This document shows, one piece after another, positions 15,054-21,568 of a stretch of DNA of 27,067 bases. Source of the DNA: W11650 sp963545585 (GTDB taxonomy: Bacteria > Bacillota > Clostridia > Lachnospirales > Vallitaleaceae); assembly GCA_963545585.1 (NCBI GenBank), contig CAUUKX010000019.1:1-27067 (forward strand), written 5' to 3'. The first letter of the stretch is position 1, and each line of letters begins with the position of its first letter. Under the pieces are notes generated by a model. The model was not told the origin of the DNA. It searched no databases and worked only from the letters and a program-made list of their open reading frames with translations. A program made the position numbers and the translations under genes.

Positions 15054-15340
15054 TTTTTCCGTCCAGAAGTTTATTCCAGCAGGCAAATAGGTACTAATAT
15101 TATTTTAACATACACCATTTTAAATATATATTAAAAAATATTTACGAAAGGATAAAAACCATTTGCCAATAAACTCCTGTTGTGCTTTCCATGCTTTTGA
15201 TACTTGCTGTACAAGATTGCTCCGACTCCCGCCGCTCGCAATACTTGCAAAAGCATTCGTAATTCGCTCGTTTTTGTGCAAAAACAGCTGCTTACTCATG
15301 TTTTTTCGCACCAAAAGATGATAAATCCTTTTGATACTTG
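15054..15340. other. Gene-free segment with 13-bp direct repeats and hairpins
   Basis: Between the larA-like gene and the activator leader I find no supported gene. CTTTTGATACTTG occurs twice (15194-15206 and 15328-15340); the second copy touches the larA stop codon. Other structure is a hairpin GTTTTT-GTGC-AAAAAC (15270-15285) and an AT-rich palindromic run near 15112-15135. A 64-codon frame on the minus strand (15314-15120) lacks a ribosome site. The right-hand repeat also forms a weak hairpin with the last larA codons (CTTTTTGATA with TATCAAAAGG) but lacks a clear T-run. This may be a dispersed non-coding repeat. Confidence 0.4.
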
Positions 15341-16633
15341 TTATATCAAAAAGCCATCTTTATCGAACTGCATATCATACGGTTCACTTAAAAGCTCAAT
15401 TTCCGGGTTATCCTTCAGGGTTTCATAATATGGCAGAGAAACCTCGATTTCATTCATATGCAAAGTGTTCAAAATACGAACAATTTTGGCCTGCGTATAA
15501 TCAATTCCGAGGCAGGTGCGAATACATACCTTGATAGCTTCCAAATCGGTTTCTACATACATCGGAATACTGCCGCCAGTTAAAATATTAACGGTAGCCA
15601 CATTTGTCCAGGTTGAACTGAAATCAATGTCATTTAAACACCGCCGGGTGGTAATATCAGCCCCTTTAATCCCAGCGCCGTTATGATGCGATTCCTTGCT
15701 GATGCCGCGGATAAACAGCTTTTGAATATTGACCACATCCTCAAAACCCTTGGAATTGCTGCGCCCGGTAATATTGGGGTCATGCCCATTGCCGCTGATA
15801 TTTTTACCGATTTCATCAATAATCAGCAGATCAAAATCGGGATTTTTAAACTTGGCGATTTTTTCCTTGGCAATTTCCAAAAGCGCCGCATCCCTTTCCA
15901 AAAACTTCTCGGTCGGGATAATTTCCAGCTCACTGATTTCATCATATGCGTTTTGAACGATACCTACGCCGAAAGCCAGTTTGGCATTTTGCAAAAAGAC
16001 TTCACACACTTCCGGAATCCGCTGGGCAAAACTTTGAAAGCCCATCCGGTGGAACATTGATGCCCCCTTATGATTGGCAATTCCGATTGCCATCATTTTG
16101 GCCAGACCGCTCTCATGCTTGCCCCTAAAATCGGTATGCGGCTTAATCTTATTTAAGATGACGATGCCGTCCGATTCATAGGCATATTTATCGCAGTAAA
16201 CCGGTGTTTTATCCGGCAGTTCGCCAATCTGAACCACATCTAAAGTAGCCCGAACCGGCACGCCCATTGTTTTTTCAGTAATGCCGTAGCCTTCTAAAAT
16301 CTCAATCTGCCCTTCTACGCTGGCGCCGCCATGGCTGCCCATCGATGGAATAATAAAGGGATTGGCACCGTATTCCTTTAATTTTTCAACAATTGTCTTG
16401 ACCATCAAATCCAAATGCGGAATACCCCGGCTGCCAACCGTAATACAAATGCTCTTACCTTGATAATCGGCCTTATTTTGAATGGTCTTATCCATTTCCT
16501 GTTCAATAAAGCCTTTTAAATCTTCAATCTTGGCACTGTCATATTTTTGCCGAATTTTCACCATTTGGGGCAATTTTACTTCATCCAGTCCCGGAATTTT
16601 AAAATCAATTTTATTAAAGTTGATAAATTGCAT
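15341..16633 (-). CDS. LarA-family nickel-pincer 2-hydroxyacid racemase/epimerase
   Basis: A 430-residue protein of the lactate racemase LarA superfamily (DUF2088 N-terminal domain). Candidate counterparts of LarA's essential residues are visible: Arg69 in GSRGIPH, His101 in GSHGG, His166 in KPHTDFRG, Lys179 in SGLAK (the position of the lysine carrying the nickel-pincer nucleotide) and His188 in ANHKG. Characterised homologues racemise lactate, malate, phenyllactate and other 2-hydroxyacids, so the product name should stay general. The ATG has an ideal AGGAGG. It lies between a transporter and the dehydratase genes, suggesting that it interconverts enantiomers of the fermented 2-hydroxyacid. 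No larB, larC or larE is nearby, so cofactor synthesis would have to come from elsewhere. Confidence 0.85.
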   Translation of the reverse strand: MQFINFNKIDFKIPGLDEVKLPQMVKIRQKYDSAKIEDLKGFIEQEMDKTIQNKADYQGKSICITVGSRGIPHLDLMVKTIVEKLKEYGANPFIIPSMGSHGGASVEGQIEILEGYGITEKTMGVPVRATLDVVQIGELPDKTPVYCDKYAYESDGIVILNKIKPHTDFRGKHESGLAKMMAIGIANHKGASMFHRMGFQSFAQRIPEVCEVFLQNAKLAFGVGIVQNAYDEISELEIIPTEKFLERDAALLEIAKEKIAKFKNPDFDLLIIDEIGKNISGNGHDPNITGRSNSKGFEDVVNIQKLFIRGISKESHHNGAGIKGADITTRRCLNDIDFSSTWTNVATVNILTGGSIPMYVETDLEAIKVCIRTCLGIDYTQAKIVRILNTLHMNEIEVSLPYYETLKDNPEIELLSEPYDMQFDKDGFLI

Positions 16634-16693
16634 AGCGTCCTCCTTTCCTGCCTTATTATTTCCCTTGCCGGTTCGTCTGCATCTCCGCCCAAC

Positions 16694-16734
16694 TGTAGTG
16701 AACGCTACTAACCAAATGAATAACGTTCACTACA
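16694..16734. promoter_or_regulatory. 11-bp inverted repeat in the larA-like leader
   Basis: TGTAGTGAACG (16694-16704) and CGTTCACTACA (16724-16734) are perfect inverted copies separated by 19 bases, 61 bp upstream of the gene's ATG. The left copy also reads GTAG-TGAACG-CTAC. It could be an operator pair or a leader hairpin. No T-run follows on the minus strand, which argues against a terminator for the upstream transporter gene. Confidence 0.5.
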
Positions 16735-16783
16735 TCACGGAAAATTTATTTTGCTCGTTTTTCACCGGGAAAATCATTCTACC

Positions 16784-16818
16784 ATCAGCAGAGATCAGCA
16801 GAAATTAGCAGAAATCAG
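16784..16818. repeat. 10-bp tandem repeat after the transporter gene
   Basis: ATCAGCAGAG, ATCAGCAGAA, ATTAGCAGAA and the start of a fourth copy, ATCAG, repeat every ten bases just downstream of the transporter stop codon. The period equals about one helical turn. It could be a protein-binding array in the larA-like upstream region or a replication-slippage product. Confidence 0.6.
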
Positions 16819-16840
16819 GGTTTCTCTCTTTTAATCTTTA

Positions 16841-18028
16841 CTATTTTGCAGGTTTTTGGTTAATCTTCTTGTAACCGATCACAATTGTCGGCAGAATAAC
16901 CACCGCAATACAAGCATAAGCCAAGTAAGTAAAGCCCTTGCCAACGATGACGTTCAAGCCCAGCTGCGATACCAACAGGCAAAGCACCAACATAATAATC
17001 AAGGTAACCAAATCGCGGCCTACACCTTGTTTCATCGGAATATACTTGCCGTAGCGGTTGCAGACAGCAAATGCAAAGCTGACCAAAGTGGTAATAATTG
17101 CCAGCAGCAGAATCAAAACATACAGATATTGAAGTACCGGGATGCCCAAGAACTTAACAACCTCTAAGTTCGGAATATAGCTGCGGATTGGAGCACCGTC
17201 TGCACCGGTCACCTTTCCAGCCAAAACGCCAAAGAAAGTATTTAAAATATTAGGATATGCAAACAACAGGGCAGCGATGCCGACAATCAAAACAGCATTG
17301 GCGACAACGCCGTAAATCACTGCTCTTAAAGAATCCTTCCGGTCTTTCAAACCTTCTGCTACCGATACGGCATTAGCCATATTACCGGCTGATTGGAAAC
17401 CCGCATACAAAACAGCTGACCACAGCGCACCCAAAATGCTGACATTGCTGGCAGCCGGAACATAAGGATATTCGGAAAGATTTTGACTCATATGCAGAGC
17501 AAACTGTGCTTTATCCGAGGTCAAACCGACGAGGATGATAATGCACAGTGACACCAAAATAAGAACCGTCATCAAAGTGGAAGACGAGCGAACCAGCGCC
17601 GCACCGAAGATGGATAACACAACCGTAACTCCGGCCAGCAGCAAACTGCCGACTAAATTCGGAACTCCAAACGTGCTTTCAATCGTTTTAGCACCGGTTG
17701 CAATACAAGAACCAACTACCAAAAGTACCGTTACCGCATAGGTAAAATCAAAGAAGTTGGCAAAAAACACTTGATAGGGTGAAAAGAACTTATTGGCAAA
17801 GTCCTTGAAATTGTAAGTATTGTTGATTCTGGCAAATTCAATTGAAAAGAAAATACAGGTGCCCAGCAAAAGCATGGCGAATAACCCCGTGAATAAGCCG
17901 TAAATGCTAAACTTGCTGTAATACTGTCCTACTTGGTTTCCAGAAGCAACGCCTGGACCGCAGTGTGCACCGAACCACACGCTGGCGATACCAATGGAAA
18001 CCGGTAAACTTTTTTTTGCTGATTTCAT
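16841..18028 (-). CDS. YkvI-family (APC superfamily) membrane transporter
   Basis: A 395-residue integral membrane protein with roughly ten or eleven hydrophobic helices. The N-terminal SIGIASVWFGAHCGPGVASG matches the glycine-rich first helix of the YkvI family (COG3949), relatives of amino-acid permeases. No signal peptide or soluble domain is visible. I chose the ATG at 18028 because AAGGAG lies seven bases upstream; longer frames start within or before that site. It is the first gene of the fermentation region and has its own promoter and a structured leader. From position alone I infer uptake of the 2-hydroxyacid, or of the parent amino acid, or export of the reduced product. The family's substrates are largely uncharacterised. 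Confidence 0.82.
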   Translation of the reverse strand: MKSAKKSLPVSIGIASVWFGAHCGPGVASGNQVGQYYSKFSIYGLFTGLFAMLLLGTCIFFSIEFARINNTYNFKDFANKFFSPYQVFFANFFDFTYAVTVLLVVGSCIATGAKTIESTFGVPNLVGSLLLAGVTVVLSIFGAALVRSSSTLMTVLILVSLCIIILVGLTSDKAQFALHMSQNLSEYPYVPAASNVSILGALWSAVLYAGFQSAGNMANAVSVAEGLKDRKDSLRAVIYGVVANAVLIVGIAALLFAYPNILNTFFGVLAGKVTGADGAPIRSYIPNLEVVKFLGIPVLQYLYVLILLLAIITTLVSFAFAVCNRYGKYIPMKQGVGRDLVTLIIMLVLCLLVSQLGLNVIVGKGFTYLAYACIAVVILPTIVIGYKKINQKPAK

Positions 18029-18070
18029 AATCATTCTCCTTAAACCTGTCATTAAATGATATTACCCTAG

Positions 18071-18144
18071 CTTTTCTGAGCTAAACCCATTCGCCTTCAG
18101 AAAAGTTATTTTTTTGTCAATCTATGGTAAAAAAAATAACTTTT
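18071..18144 (-). promoter_or_regulatory. Transporter leader with two mutually exclusive hairpins
   Basis: In the transporter leader, AAAAGTTATTTTTTT (18101-18115) pairs perfectly over 15 bp with 18130-18144 around a 14-base loop. CTTTTCTGA (18071-18079) pairs over 9 bp with TCAGAAAAG (18097-18105). Both need the AAAAG at 18101-18105, so they cannot form together. The second hairpin ends 43 bases before the ATG. This is the architecture of a switching leader, although neither hairpin has a terminator T-run in the transcribed direction. The long A/T palindrome could alternatively be a protein operator. Confidence 0.5.
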
Positions 18145-18178
18145 ATATTTATTTTTATTTTCCCAAAGATTTAAGAAT

Positions 18179-18207
18179 AGTTTATACCTAATCAAAAAAC
18201 CTGTCAA
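18179..18207 (-). promoter_or_regulatory. Promoter of the transporter gene
   Basis: TTGACA (18207-18202) on the minus strand is followed after 17 bases by TAAACT (18184-18179), or after 15 bases by TATAAA. The predicted start near 18172 gives a leader of about 145 nt that contains both hairpins described for 18071-18144. Confidence 0.65.
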
Positions 18208-18508
18208 TATCTGAATTTAAAACAATAATTTCAACACGAAAATATCGCCGGAAAAACCAATATTTTTATTTCTTGTTTTTATGCAAAATACGCAAAGAAA
18301 CAAAAAGGATACTAGTCTTTTTCTTTTGCTTTAAAGCAAAACAACCAATATCCTTATCTATTTTCAAAATAAAATGCTAAATTTGTGCTATCTTTTCATG
18401 TTGAAAACTTTCTCTCTCGATTCAATTTTTCATTCTAATCCTATCTGACCTTAACCCATATTATTTGCCTGAACTGTACCCTGACAAACTGCTGCCCAGT
18501 CTCGCCTG
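18208..18508. other. AT-rich intergenic region after gpsA
   Basis: This stretch between the transporter promoter and the gpsA stop codon holds no gene. Its distinct feature is the terminator-like structure at 18305-18356, with the perfect palindrome TTTTGCTTTAAAGCAAAA (18324-18341) at its centre. The remainder is strongly A/T-rich without further structure I can support. Confidence 0.5.
18298..18356 (-). terminator. Probable terminator of the NUDIX-gpsA transcript
   Basis: On the minus strand AAGGATA and TATCCTT form a 7-bp outer stem around the 18-bp palindrome TTTTGCTTTAAAGCAAAA. The outer stem runs directly into TTTGTTTCTTT. It lies about 150 bases after the gpsA stop codon and before the transporter promoter. 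The bulky unpaired bases inside the outer stem reduce confidence. Confidence 0.45.
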
Positions 18509-19495
18509 TTACTCAAACTTTTTATCCCGCAGCATCAAGTCCGTTACCGCCTGCTGCGGATCCTTACCAGCAAATAAAACTTCATTCATCTGCGTCACAA
18601 TCGGCATCTCAACCTGATATTTCTCCGCTAACTCCCGGCAGGCAATGGCCGAATAAACACCTTCCACCACCATGCCGACCTGATCGGCTGCCGCTTGCGG
18701 TGAAACGCCCTGCCCAATTAAATAACCGGCTCTACGATTCCGGCTGTGAAGTGAGGTACAGGTAACAATCAAATCGCCCATCCCGGTCAATCCAGTAAAA
18801 GTATAGTCCTCAGCCCCCATCGCACTTCCGAGTCGGCGAATTTCCGCCATTCCCCTTGTAATTAAAGCTGCCTTGGCATTATCACCAAAGCCCAAGCCGT
18901 CAGAAATGCCGGCAGCTAAGGCAATCACATTTTTCACTGCTGCTCCCAGTTCTACGCCCTTGACATCGTTGCTGCCATAAACTCGAAACGAAGCATTCAT
19001 AAAGACATCCTGCAAGCGCAGAATCAACTCATTTTCCCTGGCGGCAATCACTACCGAAGTCGGCAGCGCCCGCACCACTTCTTCGGCATGCGAAGGCCCA
19101 GATAAAATGGCTGTAGGATTGTCAGGAAAATATTCGCGGCTGATTTCATCCAAAGTTTTCAAGCTGTGCTGCTCAATTCCTTTAGACACATGCACCAAAA
19201 TCTGGCTCTGATTTACCAGCGGAACAAGCCGCTCCAACACAGACCGCACTGCCGCAAACGGTACTGCTATGATTAAAAGCTCGCTGCCGGCTGTAGTCTT
19301 TGCCAAATCAGAACATAACGCAATCGTCCCCGGCAAAACAGCTCCCGGCAGTTTAGCGGCAATCGTGCCCGTCATTTTGATTTCTTCCAAGTCCCCAGCC
19401 TGCCATGACCACAGCCGCACCTGATGCGAATTCTTATCCAGCAGCGCCGCCAAAGCCATACCCCAGCTACCGGCACCGATTACTCCAATTTTCAT
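18509..19495 (-). CDS. gpsA: NAD(P)-dependent glycerol-3-phosphate dehydrogenase
   Basis: A 328-residue cytosolic enzyme that reduces dihydroxyacetone phosphate to sn-glycerol 3-phosphate for phospholipid synthesis. It begins with the Rossmann motif GVIGAGSWGMALA. It carries SKGIE, LSGPSHAEEV, the catalytic Lys in GAAVKNVIALAAG, GLGFGDNAKAALITRG and the substrate motif GLTGMGDLIVTC followed by SRNRRAG. Length matches the family. AAGGAG lies at good spacing before the ATG and overlaps the stop codon of the NUDIX gene, so the two are co-transcribed and probably translationally coupled. Confidence 0.96.
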   Translation of the reverse strand: MKIGVIGAGSWGMALAALLDKNSHQVRLWSWQAGDLEEIKMTGTIAAKLPGAVLPGTIALCSDLAKTTAGSELLIIAVPFAAVRSVLERLVPLVNQSQILVHVSKGIEQHSLKTLDEISREYFPDNPTAILSGPSHAEEVVRALPTSVVIAARENELILRLQDVFMNASFRVYGSNDVKGVELGAAVKNVIALAAGISDGLGFGDNAKAALITRGMAEIRRLGSAMGAEDYTFTGLTGMGDLIVTCTSLHSRNRRAGYLIGQGVSPQAAADQVGMVVEGVYSAIACRELAEKYQVEMPIVTQMNEVLFAGKDPQQAVTDLMLRDKKFE

Positions 19496-19505
19496 AAGCT
19501 GCTCC

Positions 19506-19967
19506 TTACCGCCGGCGTTCTTCTTTTTCTGTATTCCACACGCCCGCTTTGCGCAAAATTAAATATTCCTGATAGGCTTTTTCCAAAATCAGCTTTTCAT
19601 TGGAAAATTTGAGCAAATAGTATGCTTCATGATATTTATAATATCCAGAATCCACAAAATATTCTTCCTTCTGCGGTTTGCTGTAATAATTATAGGCTTT
19701 CATTAAGTACCAGTGCACATTTTTATTCACAATATCATTTGCAACCCTAAAGGTGTATTGACTATCGCCGATATATTTCACAATATTAGCCGATACGCCG
19801 GTTTCCTCCCTGACTTCCCGCAGAGCCGTATTTTTATAGTCTTCCTCTTTTTCCACGGTTCCCTTGGGCAGTACCCAACCTTCGTACCGGCCTTTATAAT
19901 CTTTATAAAGCAATAATATTTTCCCTCTATGGATTACCACCCCGCCGCAGCTGACTGCTTCTATCAT
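19506..19967 (-). CDS. NUDIX hydrolase
   Basis: A 153-residue NUDIX protein. These cytosolic enzymes hydrolyse a nucleoside diphosphate linked to another group; the substrate here is unknown. The full box G-x5-E-x7-REVREETGV is present at about residues 36-58, after the WVLPKGTV strand typical of diadenosine-polyphosphate or RNA-cap-type members. The C-terminal half is rich in tyrosine and lysine. I chose the ATG at 19967 because AAGGAGG lies six bases upstream; the adjacent TTG at 19973 touches that site. It has its own promoter at 20095-20123 and is ten bases from gpsA. A housekeeping or signalling-nucleotide clean-up role is plausible, but the context does not settle it. Confidence 0.88.
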   Translation of the reverse strand: MIEAVSCGGVVIHRGKILLLYKDYKGRYEGWVLPKGTVEKEEDYKNTALREVREETGVSANIVKYIGDSQYTFRVANDIVNKNVHWYLMKAYNYYSKPQKEEYFVDSGYYKYHEAYYLLKFSNEKLILEKAYQEYLILRKAGVWNTEKEERRR

Positions 19968-20094
19968 TTCCAACCTCCTTGGGTGTTATCCGTTGACATT
20001 CCTGCCGAACGTTTTATTCTGCCCGCAATATAGACACCACTCCGTCTCAAAAAGCGATTCCCACAAGCGACCGAAGTTCAGCAACCTGTTTAAT

Positions 20095-20123
20095 AGTATA
20101 TAATGATTTGTCAATTTTTTCAA
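20095..20123 (-). promoter_or_regulatory. Sigma-A promoter of NUDIX-gpsA
   Basis: TTGAAA (20123-20118) and TATACT (20100-20095) on the minus strand are 17 bases apart, just after the SEDS stop codon. The predicted start near 20088 gives a leader of about 120 nt. A TTGACA also lies inside the spacer, but no -10 fits it. Confidence 0.75.
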
Positions 20124-20130
20124 TAGAAAA

Positions 20131-21561
20131 TTAACCAAACTTTATCCCGCTGAATTGATAAAGCCAAATTAAATACAGAGCCAGCGCCAAATACAGCACT
20201 AACACAAAAACTTTCAGCAGCCGGATATATTTGCTCAGCGCCCGGACTTCCGTCAGTTCCTGATTAACAGCGGCAGCACCCATAACATCCATCCGTTCTT
20301 GCTCCGACAACTTGCTCATATTTTCAATCATACCAGCAATGGCAAAATTCCCCAGCATTGCACTGCCGCCGTAACTGACAAAGGGCAGGACGACACCAGT
20401 CAGCGGAATCATACAGCTGTCGCCGCCCATAATCAAAAATCCCTGAACAGCCAACATAGTAGTCAAGCCTGTCCCGGCATAAAAATAAAACTTATTTTTG
20501 GACTTTAGACATTGATTGTATAAAAACAACAGCAGGCATAAAAAATGCAAAACAAACAGCAATAAATAAAAAGCCCCGTATTCCTCACCAATGGCAGCAA
20601 ATAAAAAATCCGATGTTACTACCGGAATTTGCTCCGGTGCGCCGCAGCCAAGACCCATTCCCCACCAGCGGCCATTCATCAGCGCCTGCAAGGAACGCAC
20701 GATCTGATAGCTCTCATTCTGCGCATATTTCAGCGGATAAAGCCAGCTGATAATCCGCACCCGAACATGAGAAAAGAAGAAAATACTGACCACTGCCGCT
20801 GCTGCCGCCAACCCCCCCTGTCCCAGCAAAACCAGTTTATTATGGCTGTACATATAAGTAATCGCTGCGTAAATGATAAAAAAGATAAAAGCACCGCCTA
20901 AGTCCCGCTGCCACACCAAAATCCCCACTACCGCCATACTTAAAAAACTGGCCGTCAAAAATCCCCGCCAGCTGAATCTTTGCAGCAAAAAAGATGCCAA
21001 AAATAAAGAGTATAAGATTTTTACAAACTCTGACGGCTGATAAACCAGCCGGCCGATGCCGGCAATTTGAATCTGCGTCCAATTGGTCGCACCGTACATG
21101 GTAACATTATTCATCAGCAGCAATCCGACCGCGGCAATATAATAAAAGAAATAATACCGCGGTGCTGTCCGGAAATTGCCCACCAGCCAGTGAATCGGCA
21201 GAATCAGCGCCAGACCCAAAAGGCAGATTATAATATGCCGGATCGCCAGCGCCGCATCAATCCGGTACAACATAAAACTGCCGACCTGCACCAAAAAAAC
21301 AATCTCTGCCCAAATCAGCGGCTGCAGTCCCGGCAAAAACTGCGCCAAAATCAGAGCCAGCAAAGAAAAAAGGATAATCAGCCCAAACGCAGTCAGCAGC
21401 TGCCGGCTGCCGCCCTGCCAGAAGTAAAGAGCCAGCCCCGCCGTCCCCTCGCTTAAAAATACAAACAGGAAAGGAACAAACGCAGAAATTTTTTCTTTAT
21501 ACGCCAAATAATTTCCGGTCAGAAACAACAGACTGAAAATTACCAATCCTACATTCATCAT
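20131..21561 (-). CDS. SEDS-family peptidoglycan glycosyltransferase (FtsW/RodA/SpoVE type)
   Basis: A 476-residue polytopic membrane protein. SEDS proteins polymerise lipid II into glycan strands with a partner class B penicillin-binding protein. Hallmarks visible are YQPSEFVKIL, the presumed catalytic Asp220 in VWQRDLGGAF, the loop SYQIVRSLQALMNGRWWGMGLGCG, IGEEYG, and the C-terminal PLTGVVLPFVSYGGSAML. It has about four extra N-terminal helices before the core and a charged tail segment around residues 420-445. I cannot tell division (FtsW) from elongation (RodA) or sporulation (SpoVE). The start is one of two adjacent ATGs seven bases after the U32 stop; the nearest AAAGGAG is rather far upstream, suggesting translational coupling. 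Confidence 0.9.
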   Translation of the reverse strand: MMNVGLVIFSLLFLTGNYLAYKEKISAFVPFLFVFLSEGTAGLALYFWQGGSRQLLTAFGLIILFSLLALILAQFLPGLQPLIWAEIVFLVQVGSFMLYRIDAALAIRHIIICLLGLALILPIHWLVGNFRTAPRYYFFYYIAAVGLLLMNNVTMYGATNWTQIQIAGIGRLVYQPSEFVKILYSLFLASFLLQRFSWRGFLTASFLSMAVVGILVWQRDLGGAFIFFIIYAAITYMYSHNKLVLLGQGGLAAAAAVVSIFFFSHVRVRIISWLYPLKYAQNESYQIVRSLQALMNGRWWGMGLGCGAPEQIPVVTSDFLFAAIGEEYGAFYLLLFVLHFLCLLLFLYNQCLKSKNKFYFYAGTGLTTMLAVQGFLIMGGDSCMIPLTGVVLPFVSYGGSAMLGNFAIAGMIENMSKLSEQERMDVMGAAAVNQELTEVRALSKYIRLLKVFVLVLYLALALYLIWLYQFSGIKFG

Positions 21562-21568
21562 GCTACTA

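Noticed and set aside
15120..15314. Minus-strand frame of 64 codons between larA and the activator gene
   Set aside because: No ribosome site and no recognisable domain, and it overlaps hairpins and direct repeats; better explained as non-coding repeat DNA.
19993..20019. Plus-strand promoter TTGACA-N16-TATTCT before the NUDIX gene
   Set aside because: It has a suboptimal spacer and -10, no terminator or gene follows on the plus strand, and it overlaps the leader of the NUDIX transcript.
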